Assembly: GCF_019711565.1 (NCBI RefSeq)
Contig: NZ_JAIGNN010000003.1
Coordinates: forward strand, 124,001-188,000
Direction: 5' to 3'
DNA: 64,000 nt
From: Qipengyuania proteolytica
GTDB lineage: Bacteria; Pseudomonadota; Alphaproteobacteria; Sphingomonadales; Sphingomonadaceae
Positions 48,600 to 57,304 of the stretch are shown piece by piece. The notes below the pieces were generated by a model, which was not told the origin of the DNA, ran no database searches, and was given only the letters and a program-made list of their open reading frames with translations. Every line of letters begins with the position of its first letter. Position 1 is the stretch's first letter. The position numbers and the translations under genes are program-made.

Positions 48600-49732
48600 G
48601 CGATATCAGGATCGATTGCGGGTTCGACAGCGGCAATATCGAGGTGCTGTCGATCGAAGGGGCGACGGCGAAACTGGCGATCCGCAAGGATCACATGAGC
48701 GAATTCGCCCAGTGGTATCACTTCCGCGTCAGTGGCGCCGAAGGGCGCGAGCTCGAATTGAACATCACCGGCCTCAACGATAGCGCCTATCCCGGCGGCT
48801 GGCCGGGCTATGACAGCTGCGTTTCCGAAGATCGCGATTACTGGGGCCGCGCCTCGTCGAGCTGGGACAAGGACGCCGATGGCGGAACGCTGACGATCCG
48901 CTACGCGCCCGCGAGCGACATTGCGTATTTCGCCTATTTCGCGCCCTATTCGATGGAGCGGCACCACGATCTCGTCGCCGAAGCGGCGGCGTCCGAAGGC
49001 GTCGAGTACCGCCATCTCGGCACCACGCTGGACGGGCAGCCGATCGACTGCCTCTCGATGGGCGAAGGCAGCACGCAGGTCTGGCTCTATGCGCGCCAGC
49101 ATCCGGGCGAGACGCAGGCCGAATGGTGGATGGAAGGCGCGCTCGAAGTGCTGACCGACCCCAGCGACAGCGTGGGGCGCGAGCTGCGCCAGCGCTGCCG
49201 CATCCATGTCGTGCCGAATGCCAATCCCGACGGCTCGCGCCGCGGCCATTTGCGCACCAATGCGGTGGGCGTGAACCTCAACCGCGAATGGGAAAACCCG
49301 ACTGCCGAAAAGAGCCCCGAAGTGCTCGCCATCCGCAATGCGATGGACGAGACGGGCGTCGATTTCGCGATGGACGTGCATGGCGACGAGGCGATCCCGG
49401 TCGCCTTCCTCGCCGGATACGAGGGGATCCCGAGCTGGACCGACGAGCAGGGCGAGCGATATTATCGCTACGAACGCATCCTCGACCGCCGCACTCCCGA
49501 TTTCCAGACCGAGCACGGCTATACCAAGGCCGCGCCGGGCAAGGCCAATCTGGCAATGAGCACCAACCAGGTGGCCGAACGGTTCGGCGCCACGGCGATG
49601 ACGCTGGAAATGCCTTACAAGGACAATCCGGCCAAGCCCGAACCCGAGCAGGGTTGGAGCCCGGAACGCTGCAAGATGCTGGCGCGCGACTGCCTCGCGA
49701 GCCTGCTCGAGTGGCTCGACGGCGAAGGTTGA
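48596..49732 (+). CDS. M14-family (cytosolic carboxypeptidase-like) zinc metallocarboxypeptidase
   Basis: 378-aa protein, no signal peptide. An N-terminal beta-sandwich (residues 1-115, [23 protein letters not shown] ... QWYHFRVSG) precedes the M14 catalytic domain. Zinc ligands are [12 protein letters not shown] (H-x-x-E) and MDVHGDE (His); substrate-binding residues are [23 protein letters not shown]; the general-base Glu is in MTLEMPYKD. The N-domain plus short M14 core is typical of the CCP/AGBL subgroup, which removes Glu from protein tails in eukaryotes; bacterial substrates are unclear. It is coupled to the DUF4136 gene by a GTGA overlap. Confidence 0.9.
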   Translation: MSDIRIDCGFDSGNIEVLSIEGATAKLAIRKDHMSEFAQWYHFRVSGAEGRELELNITGLNDSAYPGGWPGYDSCVSEDRDYWGRASSSWDKDADGGTLTIRYAPASDIAYFAYFAPYSMERHHDLVAEAAASEGVEYRHLGTTLDGQPIDCLSMGEGSTQVWLYARQHPGETQAEWWMEGALEVLTDPSDSVGRELRQRCRIHVVPNANPDGSRRGHLRTNAVGVNLNREWENPTAEKSPEVLAIRNAMDETGVDFAMDVHGDEAIPVAFLAGYEGIPSWTDEQGERYYRYERILDRRTPDFQTEHGYTKAAPGKANLAMSTNQVAERFGATAMTLEMPYKDNPAKPEPEQGWSPERCKMLARDCLASLLEWLDGEG

Positions 49733-49770
49733 GCGATACGATACGGGTCGCGGCGCAGCGACCCGTATCC

Positions 49771-49956
49771 TCAGCTGGCGGCGACGCCGTCGAGAATTTT
49801 CTGGGCGACTTCCTCGATCGAACCGGTGACCAGCAGCGGCTGGCCGCCGACCATGCCGACGTTGGTCTGGCCGTTCTCGGCAGTTCGCAACCAGGCGATA
49901 TTGCTGGCGACCACGAGATAATTGCCGCCGCGCGATTCCAGTTTCACGAATTTCAT
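49771..49956 (-). CDS. Small conserved protein, FlbD-like look
   Basis: 61-aa protein: MKFVKLESRGGNYLVVASNI, then AWLRTAENGQTNVGMVGGQP, LLVTGSIEEVAQKILDG. The pattern (strand, VNxxxIxxV-like turn, Gly-rich hairpin, then a helix) resembles FlbD-type or similar small beta-hairpin proteins, but no flagellar genes are present. AGGAG is 9 bp before the ATG. It is alone between two plus-strand genes. Confidence 0.7.
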   Translation of the reverse strand: MKFVKLESRGGNYLVVASNIAWLRTAENGQTNVGMVGGQPLLVTGSIEEVAQKILDGVAAS

Positions 49957-50056
49957 CGAATCATCTCCTGACGCGCCGTGGTTAGCGCGTCAGGCGGTTC
50001 GCAATGGTTAACGCCGGTCCAGCAAGTATTCAGTAAGGCCCTGCCAGAGCGGCGAC

Positions 50057-50413
50057 ATGCGCAGTCTCCTCGCAATCCCCGCTCTCGCTGCTGCTGTGGT
50101 CGCCGCGCCGGCTTCGGCGACAGGCGGTTTCCTCTGCAAGACCGCCTCGAAACCGGCGATCGAAGTGGCCGTCGGTTTTGGCCATGTGCCGGGCGCACCG
50201 CTGGTCGCCAAACGGCTGCGGGTCGACGGGAAAGAGGTGCCGGTTCTCGCGCCGCAATGGTGGCTCGATGGCAAGGAGATGCGCATCGAGTTCACCGACA
50301 CCGATGCCATGCAATCGCTGCTGGTCATGCGCACCACGTGGAACGAGCCGTATTACGACGGGCAGGTGACCTGGCGCGGCCAGACCCACTGGATCCGCTG
50401 CAAGGAGAACTGA
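50057..50413 (+). CDS. Small exported hypothetical protein
   Basis: 118-aa protein with a signal peptide (SLLAIPALAAAVVAAPASA) and a compact mature domain with two Cys (FLCKTASKP and HWIRCKEN), probably one disulfide. Segment IEVAVGFGHVPGAPLVAKRL and WLDGKEMRIEFTD indicate a beta-rich fold. I know no named family. It is convergent with the amidohydrolase pair (13-bp gap). Confidence 0.7.
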   Translation: MRSLLAIPALAAAVVAAPASATGGFLCKTASKPAIEVAVGFGHVPGAPLVAKRLRVDGKEVPVLAPQWWLDGKEMRIEFTDTDAMQSLLVMRTTWNEPYYDGQVTWRGQTHWIRCKEN

Positions 50414-50426
50414 GGCAGCCCTAGCC

Positions 50427-51638
50427 CTAGCGCACCTCGCGGCTCGCCACCCGCCCGTCGATCACCACGCCGGTGACGTGGCTGGTGTATTCGAGCGGGT
50501 CGCCGTCGAACAGCGCGACATCGCCGTCCTTGCCGACGCTGAGCGAGCCGAGCCGCTCGCCCATGCCGATGGCCTTGGCCGCGTCGATGGTAATGGCAGA
50601 CAAGGCATCTTCGGGCGCGAGGCCGTTGGCCGCCGCCCAGCCCGCTTCCCACAGGATCACGCGGGTCTTGGGCACATAGCCTTCATAGCCCGATTGCAGC
50701 GCGAAGGGGATGCCCGCCTCGCGCAGCTTGGCCGCGGTGGCGAAGCTGGCGTTCTCCATGTCGCCATAGTGGCGCGCCATGGTCGGGTGGAGGATCACCG
50801 TGACGCCCGCCGCCTTCAGCTCGTCGATCAGGCGATAGCTTTCCGCGCCGCCATCGATCACCATGTCGATGCCGAATTCCTCCTTCAGCCGCAGCGCGCT
50901 CATGATGTCCTGCGCGCGGTTGGCGGTAATCATCAGCGGCACGCGGCGGGCGAGCACGTCCTTCCACACCTGCATATCGAGCTTGTCCGGCGTGCCGGGT
51001 TTCTTGGGATCGGGCGCAGCGCCGCCCTTCGCCGCGGTCAGGGCAGCACGCAGCAGCGCGATCTGCTTCGGTCGTGTACCCGGGCCCTTCTCGCTGTCGA
51101 TAGCGTTCGGGCCGAGATTGGCCGCGATCATCGCGCGCGGCACGATGGCGGCGCCGTCGGCCGTCTTCGCCCAGGTCTTGGCGATCATCGTCTGGCCGGA
51201 GACGACCGTGCCGGGGCCGTGACCGGTGTGGATCGTCGTGACGCCGAGCGAGCGCAGCCAGTCGACCAGCACCTCGTCCGGATTGTAGCCGTCGATCGCG
51301 CGCAGTTGCGGCTGGAGCGCGGCGCCCGTGTCGAGCTGGTCCTGATCGTCGAACTGGTTGAGATAGCCCGCCAGGCCGACCACGGTGCGCGCATCGACAA
51401 GGCCGGGGGTGGCGACCTTGGTGGTCAGCACCTCGATGCCCTCGGGCACGCTGGTGGTGGCAGCCGGGCCGACCGCGACGATCTTGCCATCGCGGATCAC
51501 GACGATCCCTTCGCTGATGGCCGGGCCATCCATGGTGTGGAGCGTCTCCGCGCGGATGGCGATATCCTGCGCCGCCAGCTGGGCCGGAGCAAGTCCCACC
51601 GCCAGCGCGGCGAGCGGTCTTGCGAAACGCGCGATCAT
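50427..51638 (-). CDS. Amidohydrolase-like protein lacking metal ligands (pseudoenzyme candidate)
   Basis: 403-aa exported protein (signal ARPLAALAVGLAPAQLAAQ) with amidohydrolase fold and clear similarity to its upstream partner (DIAIRAETLHTMDGPAISEGIVVIRDGKIVAVG; the C-terminal GSLSVGKDGDVALFDGDPLEYTSHVTGVVIDG). The HxH metal motif after strand 1 is replaced: PGLVDARTVVG here against PGIVDTHSHIG in the partner. The HHHTHR-type segment is LMITANRAQDI. It therefore probably cannot bind the catalytic metal pair and may serve as a structural or regulatory partner. Start and stop overlap with the active paralogue (ATGA) shows co-translation. Confidence 0.85.
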   Translation of the reverse strand: MIARFARPLAALAVGLAPAQLAAQDIAIRAETLHTMDGPAISEGIVVIRDGKIVAVGPAATTSVPEGIEVLTTKVATPGLVDARTVVGLAGYLNQFDDQDQLDTGAALQPQLRAIDGYNPDEVLVDWLRSLGVTTIHTGHGPGTVVSGQTMIAKTWAKTADGAAIVPRAMIAANLGPNAIDSEKGPGTRPKQIALLRAALTAAKGGAAPDPKKPGTPDKLDMQVWKDVLARRVPLMITANRAQDIMSALRLKEEFGIDMVIDGGAESYRLIDELKAAGVTVILHPTMARHYGDMENASFATAAKLREAGIPFALQSGYEGYVPKTRVILWEAGWAAANGLAPEDALSAITIDAAKAIGMGERLGSLSVGKDGDVALFDGDPLEYTSHVTGVVIDGRVASREVR

Positions 51639-52939
51639 TGGCCTGCCTCCGCTTCCGCTGCTTCCCAGTGGTGATGGGCGAGCTCCATCGGACTGCCCGC
51701 GCCGTAGCCGCCTTCGGCCATCAGCCGGCCCTCCTCCGTCGTGCGATCGAACAGCTTCTCGCCCTCGATCCAGGTCTCCATAACATGGCTGTAGACCGAC
51801 AACGGATCGCCCGAGAGGACGATGAAGTCCGCATCCTTGCCTGGTTCGAGGCTGCCGACCTTATCGTCGAGCCCGAGCTGCTTCGCGCCGTTGATCGTCA
51901 GCGCGCGCAGCGCCCCGTCGCGGCTCATCCCGCCGCGCACCGCCATCCCCGCCTCGCGGAACAGGAGGCGCGAATCGATGATCCCGTCGTCCGAATGGAG
52001 CGAGGTCAGAATGCCTGCCCGCTCGAGAATCCCCGCCGTCTCCAGCCGCGATCCTTGCGCCTCCAGCTTCCCGCCGGGACTGTCGACGAGGATGTTGGAA
52101 ACGGGAACGCCCGCTGCGGCAAGCTCGTCCGCCACCTTCCATGCTTCCATGCCGTGCTGGATCAGGACCTTGAAGCCGAATTCGCGCTGCAGCCGCAGCA
52201 CGGTCATGATGTCGTCGGCGCGGTGGGTGTGATGGTGGACCAGCCGCTTGCCGGACAGCACCTCGCACAGCACTTCCTTGCCGAGATCGACCGTCTTGCG
52301 ATCGCCCTTGCAATAGGCCTGCGCCTCGGTGAAGGCGGCGCGGACCAGGGCGGCAGACTTGGCGCGGGTGGTCGGGAAACCCGGGGTCTCGCGGATCGGG
52401 TTCGTGCCATTGGCCATCTTGAGGCCTCCCATCACCGACCCGTCGGGCCACAGCCAGGCGATGTCTTCCACAGTGTCGCCATCGCGCAGGCGCATGTAGA
52501 AGGTCTGGCCGCTCACCAGCCAGCCCGATCCGGGCATGACATTGGCGGTGGTCACGCCGCCCGCGCGCGCCTTGGCAATGCTCGAATCGCGCGGGTCGAT
52601 CGCGTCCATCGCGCGCACTTCGGGCTGGATCGGGGAGGAGCGGTCCGCGCCTGCGACCGAGCCGATATGCGAATGCGTGTCGACGATGCCGGGCATGATG
52701 ACCATGCCGCTCGCATCGCGCCGCTCGGCATTGGCGGGGATTGAGACATCGGTGCCGACTGCGCGGATCTTCCCGTCGGCGACGACAAGCGTCGCATTCT
52801 CGAGCGTCGGTCCGGCCATCGTGTGGATCGTCGCGCCTTCGAAGGCGATCGGGCGCTCCTGTGCCAGCACCGGCTGGGCCCAGGCAATGGCAGCGGCGCA
52901 GGCCAGCAGGCTCGCGCGGCGGACGGTTTGTCGCGGCAT
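51635..52939 (-). CDS. Exported amidohydrolase (metal-dependent, imidazolonepropionase-like)
   Basis: 434-aa amidohydrolase with signal peptide (RRASLLACAAAIAWAQPVLAQ). The N-terminal beta-sandwich part reads FEGATIHTMAGPTLENATLVVADGKIRAVG; metal site PGIVDTHSHIG (HxH), HHHTHRADDI, IQHGMEAWKV and LHSDDG (Asp); C-terminal VGSLEPGKDADFIVLSGDPLSVYSHVMETWIEG. Likely a periplasmic dipeptidase or amidase; the substrate is unclear. It precedes the ligand-less paralogue with an ATGA overlap, and the two together probably form one complex. Confidence 0.9.
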   Translation of the reverse strand: MPRQTVRRASLLACAAAIAWAQPVLAQERPIAFEGATIHTMAGPTLENATLVVADGKIRAVGTDVSIPANAERRDASGMVIMPGIVDTHSHIGSVAGADRSSPIQPEVRAMDAIDPRDSSIAKARAGGVTTANVMPGSGWLVSGQTFYMRLRDGDTVEDIAWLWPDGSVMGGLKMANGTNPIRETPGFPTTRAKSAALVRAAFTEAQAYCKGDRKTVDLGKEVLCEVLSGKRLVHHHTHRADDIMTVLRLQREFGFKVLIQHGMEAWKVADELAAAGVPVSNILVDSPGGKLEAQGSRLETAGILERAGILTSLHSDDGIIDSRLLFREAGMAVRGGMSRDGALRALTINGAKQLGLDDKVGSLEPGKDADFIVLSGDPLSVYSHVMETWIEGEKLFDRTTEEGRLMAEGGYGAGSPMELAHHHWEAAEAEAGQ

Positions 52940-52995
52940 GGAATTCTCCCCTTGGCCTGCCACCCTAGCGCCGGATGGCGGGCCCGCAAGCCCGA

Positions 52996-54015
52996 TCAGG
53001 CGACCAGCGGTTCGAGTAGGCGGAGCGTGCGCGCATCGGCGTCGAGCTCGACCCGGATGCCGTGCGGCAGGCTCAGCTGGTTGGTGATGTGGCCGATATT
53101 GGCGCCGGTGAAGACAGGCACGCCCAGCCCGCCGAGATGATGATCGAGGATCTGGTCGAGCGTCACGCTCGCCTGCTCCTGATCCTCGGCATCGCAGCGC
53201 GTGCACTGGCCGAAGACGACGCCCGCGACGCGATCGAGCACGCCGGCCAGCCGCAATTGCTGGAGCATCCGGTCCACGCGATAAACCGCCTCGTTCACGT
53301 CTTCGAGAAACAGGATCGCCCCGCCCATATCCGGGAGCCACGGCGTACCCATCAGCGTCGACAGGATGGTGAGGTTGCCGCCGAGCAATCGGCCCTGCGC
53401 GATCCCGCCGGCAATCGTGCGACCCGGCCTGCCGACCTCCCCCTCGGCCTCTGCCCCGCCGAGAACCGGCATCTCGCCGGTGAAGGCGAGCCGCCACAGG
53501 CTTTCCCAGCTCGCCTTCTCCCACCGGCTCGCGCCATTGGGGCCGTGGATTGTCGCGAAGCCCGCCCGCTGCGCGATGGCGAGATGCAGCGCGGTCGTGT
53601 CGCTATAGCCGATCAGCAGTTTCGGATTGGCGCGGATCGCCTGCCAGTCGAGCAGCGGCAGGATGCGCGCGCCGCCCCAACCCCCGCGCACGGCGAAGAT
53701 CGCGCGCACCTCCGCATCGGCGAACATGGCAGAGACGTCGGCCGCGCGATCGACATCCGCGCCCGCAAGATAGCCGTTCCGATCGTCCACATGCCGACCG
53801 AGTTTCGGGACCAGACCCATGCCCCTGATCCAGTGCTGAGCACGGTCGAGCTCATACGGCAGCGTCACCGCGCTGGCCGGGGCGACGAGGCCCACGGTGT
53901 CGCCGATCCGCAGACGAGGCGGCTTCGCCGGGGATGCGGCGAGAGCTGGAAAGGGCGAGGCAGCGGTCGCCATGGCCGCTCCCATCACGCCGAGCGCGGC
54001 CCGGCGGTCGATCAT
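52996..54015 (-). CDS. LD-carboxypeptidase (S66 family), exported
   Basis: 339-aa S66 serine peptidase, LdcA/MccF type, cleaving D-amino acids or small peptides from muropeptides or microcin-like adducts. The nucleophile Ser is in LLIGYSDTTALH, Glu in ILFLEDVNE, His in TGANIGHITNQ. Unlike cytosolic E. coli LdcA it has an N-terminal Tat-like or Sec signal (DRRAALGVMGAAMATAASPFPALAA). Start ATG 54015 directly before this signal overlaps the cdd stop by 4 bp. The neighbouring GH25-like gene is consistent with wall turnover. Confidence 0.9.
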   Translation of the reverse strand: MIDRRAALGVMGAAMATAASPFPALAASPAKPPRLRIGDTVGLVAPASAVTLPYELDRAQHWIRGMGLVPKLGRHVDDRNGYLAGADVDRAADVSAMFADAEVRAIFAVRGGWGGARILPLLDWQAIRANPKLLIGYSDTTALHLAIAQRAGFATIHGPNGASRWEKASWESLWRLAFTGEMPVLGGAEAEGEVGRPGRTIAGGIAQGRLLGGNLTILSTLMGTPWLPDMGGAILFLEDVNEAVYRVDRMLQQLRLAGVLDRVAGVVFGQCTRCDAEDQEQASVTLDQILDHHLGGLGVPVFTGANIGHITNQLSLPHGIRVELDADARTLRLLEPLVA

Positions 54016-54431
54016 GCGAGGCTGGCCGGGCCGAAGGCGTGGGGCAGCAGCTGCGACAGCTTCACCCGCGTCACGCTGTCCGGCCCGACGCACAGGATAT
54101 CCGGATCGGTTCCGCCCAGCTGCGCGAGCTCGTTGAGGACCTGGCGGCAACGACCGCAGGGCGTGATCGGATCGGTGCCGGGTCCGGTGACGGCCACCGC
54201 CTCCAGCCCGCCCCGCACACCATCGGCCATCGCTTTCGAGACCGCCACGGTTTCCGCGCACAGCGCAAGCCCGTAGCTCGCATTCTCGATATTGGTGCCG
54301 GTCACCACGCTGCCATCGGCAAAGCGCAAAGCCGCGCCGACCGCGAAGTTCGAATAGGGCGAATAGGAATTCGCCGCCGCTTCGCGCGCTGCTGCAATCA
54401 GGTCGTCATCGGTCATCCGGTCCTCATTCAT
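54012..54431 (-). CDS. cdd: Cytidine deaminase
   Basis: 139-aa pyrimidine salvage enzyme converting cytidine and deoxycytidine to uridine forms. Zinc site: LCAETVAVSKA (C-A-E with general base Glu) and TPCGRCRQ; substrate motif YSPYSNFAVGAAL and GTNIENASYGLALC are intact. It is a homotetrameric short-form CDA by length. Start options are ATG 54431 and ATG 54416. It overlaps the GH25-like gene by 8 bp upstream and the LD-carboxypeptidase gene downstream. Confidence 0.95.
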   Translation of the reverse strand: MNEDRMTDDDLIAAAREAAANSYSPYSNFAVGAALRFADGSVVTGTNIENASYGLALCAETVAVSKAMADGVRGGLEAVAVTGPGTDPITPCGRCRQVLNELAQLGGTDPDILCVGPDSVTRVKLSQLLPHAFGPASLA

Positions 54432-55146
54432 AGGGCCGCACCACGACCCAGCGCAGCGGCTGGTCGGCGGCTTCTGTCTTGTGCCAGCGGTTGGCGGTCC
54501 ACATCAGCCAGGGCCGCGCGGCGTAATCGGGTTCGAACCAGCTGCTGGTGAGCCACAGCTGGCGGTCGATCCGGCGCGAGATGCCGTAGGCCTCCTCGAA
54601 CGGCTCGTCGGGCGCAAGGATCACCGCCTTGCCCGCATGCGCCTCGATCTGGTTGACCAGCGTCATCAGCTCGCTCTGCACCGCCGCGTCCGAGACGCGG
54701 GATGGGCAGTCCTGCGCCGTGCCCTCCAGCAGGATTGCGGGAGGAAGCAGCCCCCGATCGCGTGGCACAATGGTGACGAAATTGGCCGATTGCCCGTCGG
54801 CCACGTCGCACAGGTCGAAGCGGTGGGCCGCGCCGACTTCCAGTCCGGCCGCTTTCGCCCGGGCGAAGTTCTGGGCGAAGGCGATGTCGCTCCCGCCGGC
54901 CCCATCGCTCGCTTCGAGATAGACGAATTTCGCGCCGAGCCCCGCCAGCGTATCGAAGGCCACCGGCCCGTCCGCCGCGCCGACCAGCGCACCCTGATCG
55001 GGCCATGCGGCTTCGTCGGGCTGCCAGTCGCGCCGCTCGTAGAAGCCATAGGCCGCGCCCATGCCGAGCACGAGCAACAGGACCAGCGCCGCCTTGGCCG
55101 CGCCCGACAGCCCGTGCCGGGCCCGTGTGCGTTTCCTGCGCGCCAA
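54424..55146 (-). CDS. GH25 lysozyme-like membrane-anchored protein with altered active site
   Basis: 240-aa protein: basic N-terminus, one transmembrane helix (AAKAALVLLLVLGMGAAYGFY), then a GH25-like TIM barrel (FDTLAGLGAKFVYLEASDG, FAQNFARAKAAGLEVGAAHRF, KAVILAPDEPFEEAYG, LMWTANRWHK). In active GH25 lysozymes the strand after this carries D-x-E; here it reads AILLEGT, so the Glu remains but the Asp is Leu. The first catalytic Asp region (DWQPDE) is also unclear. It may be a weak or inactive lysozyme homologue bound to the inner membrane. It precedes cdd with an 8-bp overlap. Confidence 0.75.
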   Translation of the reverse strand: MARRKRTRARHGLSGAAKAALVLLLVLGMGAAYGFYERRDWQPDEAAWPDQGALVGAADGPVAFDTLAGLGAKFVYLEASDGAGGSDIAFAQNFARAKAAGLEVGAAHRFDLCDVADGQSANFVTIVPRDRGLLPPAILLEGTAQDCPSRVSDAAVQSELMTLVNQIEAHAGKAVILAPDEPFEEAYGISRRIDRQLWLTSSWFEPDYAARPWLMWTANRWHKTEAADQPLRWVVVRPYE

Positions 55147-55150
55147 GCCC

Positions 55151-55654
55151 TCAGCCCTTGATGTGGAGCACGCAGATCAGCGTGAAGAGACGCCGCGCGG
55201 TGGCGAAATCGGTTTCCACCTTGCCTTCAAGCCGTTCCATCAGCAGTTCGGCGGCCCGGTTGTGGACGCCGCGCCGGGCCATGTCGATCGTCTCGATCTC
55301 CATCGGCGTCGCCTTGCGGATTGCCTGGTAATAGCTGTCGCAGATCGCGAAATATTCGCGGATCGGGCGGCGAAACCGGGCGAGACCCAGCAGCAATTCC
55401 TCGAGCAGCTGGTTGTCCGTGTCCGCGATTGTCATCAGCAACCGCCCGTCGCGCACCGCCAGCGTGAGGTGGTATGGCCCGTTCGCCCCGCGCTCGACCG
55501 CGCGGACCGGCTTGAACACGTTTTCCTCGATCAGGTCGAAGATCGCGATCCGCCGCTCCTGCTCGATATCGGCATTGCGCCAGATGATCGTCTGCTCGTC
55601 GAGCTCGATCTGCGCGATGCGATGGTCGCCACTTGAGATTGCGGAATCACTCAT
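55151..55654 (-). CDS. UPF0262 family protein
   Basis: 167-aa conserved alphaproteobacterial protein of unknown function. Recognisable segments: IAQIELDEQTIIWRNADIEQERRIAIFDLIEENVFKP, GPYHLTLAVRDGRLLMTI, LLLGLARFRRPIREYFAICDSYYQAIRKATPMEIETIDMARRGVHN and GKVETDFATARRLFTLICVLHIKG. ATG 55654 is the conserved start. It lies 4 bp upstream of the GH25-like gene and is divergent from dnaB. Confidence 0.9.
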   Translation of the reverse strand: MSDSAISSGDHRIAQIELDEQTIIWRNADIEQERRIAIFDLIEENVFKPVRAVERGANGPYHLTLAVRDGRLLMTIADTDNQLLEELLLGLARFRRPIREYFAICDSYYQAIRKATPMEIETIDMARRGVHNRAAELLMERLEGKVETDFATARRLFTLICVLHIKG

Positions 55655-55782
55655 GTCCGGGCCCGCTTTCGCAGGTTTATGCGGGCCGGGGCAAGTGCTT
55701 GCCGAATAGTCCCCGATATCCACAAGCGGCGTGGCCCCATTGCAACTTGCCAGTGCCCTGCCCCTCCCTCCATCAGGGACCC

Positions 55783-57303
55783 ATGGCCGATACCGATCTC
55801 CTCTTCCCCGCCGATGATTCGACTGCCGACAAGGCAGCCAAGGGCACGCAGCTCCCTTCCAACCTAGAGGCGGAGGCCGCCTTCCTGGGCGCGGTGCTGA
55901 TCGACAACAAGGTGATCGAGGAACTGACCACGCCGCTGGTCCCCGACCATTTCTACGAGCCGGTCCACCAGCGAATCTACGAGCGCGTGCTCAAGCTGCT
56001 CGACCGCAATTCGGTGGCGACACCGGTCACGCTGAAGCCCTATTTCGAGAGCGACGAGGCGCTGAAACAGCTCGGCGGGGTGACCTATCTCGCCCAGCTC
56101 ACCGCCGACGGGCAGGGCCTGCTGCACCCGCGCGAGCTGGCCGAGCAGATTTACGACCTCGCGCTGCTGCGCCAGCTGGTGAGCGTCGGGCGCAACCTCG
56201 TCGAAGGCGCGCTCGACACCTCGGACGAGGTCGAGCCGCTCCGCAAGATCGAGCAGGCCGAGGCGGATCTCTACCGCGTGGCGGAAGGCGCGAGCACGGG
56301 CAGCGAGGCGCAAAGCTTCCGCACTGCCGCCTTCGGCGCGCTGCAGGTCGTGCAGGCGGCGATGAATTCGGGCGGGCGCTTCTCGGGCAAGACCACCGGC
56401 CTCGACACGATCAACGACAAGACCAGCGGCCTCCACAATTCGGACCTCGTGATCCTCGCCGGCCGTCCGGCGATGGGCAAGACCTCGCTCGCGACCAACA
56501 TCGCCTTCAACGCCGCCTCGCGCCTGATGCGCGACCTGCGCGACGGGATCGAGCCGTCGGATTCGCCCGGCGCGGGCGTCGCCTTCTTCAGCCTCGAAAT
56601 GAGCGCCGACCAGCTCGCCACGCGTATCCTCGCCGAGCAGGCCGAGATTTCGAGCGAGAAGCTGCGGTCGGGCAAGCTAAGCCGCGAGGAATTCCAGCGT
56701 TTGAGCTTCGCCAGCCAGGAGCTGACCGACCTTCCACTCTATATCGACGACACGCCCGCGCTGACCATCGGCGCGCTGCGCACCCGCGCGCGGCGGCTGA
56801 AGCGACGGCACGATATCGGGCTGGTAGTGGTCGACTATCTCCAGCTGCTGCAGGGCTCGGGCCGCGCGAGCGACAACCGCGTCAACGAAATCTCCGAGAT
56901 CAGCCGCGGGCTCAAGACGCTGGCGAAGGAGCTGCATGTGCCGGTGATCGCGCTGTCGCAGCTCTCGCGTCAGGTGGAACAGCGCGAGGACAAGCGCCCG
57001 CAGCTCGCCGATTTGCGCGAATCCGGCTCGATCGAGCAGGACGCCGACATGGTGTGGTTCATCTTCCGCGCCGAATATTATCACAACGCCACCAAGCCCG
57101 ACACGCCGGACGAAACCTCTTCGGAAGAGGTGCGGATGAAATATGCCGAATGGGAAGCCCGCCACCTCGAACTGGTCAACAAGGCCACGCTGATCGTCGC
57201 CAAGCAGCGGCACGGCTCGACCGGCAACGTGCCCCTGCTTTTCCACAGCGAATTCACCAAGTTCTCCAGTCCCGACGTGCGAAACTACGAGGACTACGAA
57301 TAG
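55783..57303 (+). CDS. dnaB: Replicative DNA helicase DnaB
   Basis: 506-aa hexameric 5'-3' helicase of the replication fork. N-terminal collar domain (NLEAEAAFLGAVLIDNKVIEEL ... VYLAQLTADG-like region). The RecA-like domain has Walker A AGRPAMGKTSLATNIAFN, Walker B LVVVDYLQLLQG, and the DnaB signatures FSLEMSADQLATRIL and SQLSRQVEQREDKRPQLADLRESGSIEQDADMV. ATG 55783 is chosen as the start of the conserved N-terminal arm; the frame is open upstream to 55633. Convergent with the PLD gene with a 1-bp gap. Confidence 0.97.
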   Translation: MADTDLLFPADDSTADKAAKGTQLPSNLEAEAAFLGAVLIDNKVIEELTTPLVPDHFYEPVHQRIYERVLKLLDRNSVATPVTLKPYFESDEALKQLGGVTYLAQLTADGQGLLHPRELAEQIYDLALLRQLVSVGRNLVEGALDTSDEVEPLRKIEQAEADLYRVAEGASTGSEAQSFRTAAFGALQVVQAAMNSGGRFSGKTTGLDTINDKTSGLHNSDLVILAGRPAMGKTSLATNIAFNAASRLMRDLRDGIEPSDSPGAGVAFFSLEMSADQLATRILAEQAEISSEKLRSGKLSREEFQRLSFASQELTDLPLYIDDTPALTIGALRTRARRLKRRHDIGLVVVDYLQLLQGSGRASDNRVNEISEISRGLKTLAKELHVPVIALSQLSRQVEQREDKRPQLADLRESGSIEQDADMVWFIFRAEYYHNATKPDTPDETSSEEVRMKYAEWEARHLELVNKATLIVAKQRHGSTGNVPLLFHSEFTKFSSPDVRNYEDYE

Positions 57304-57304
57304 G

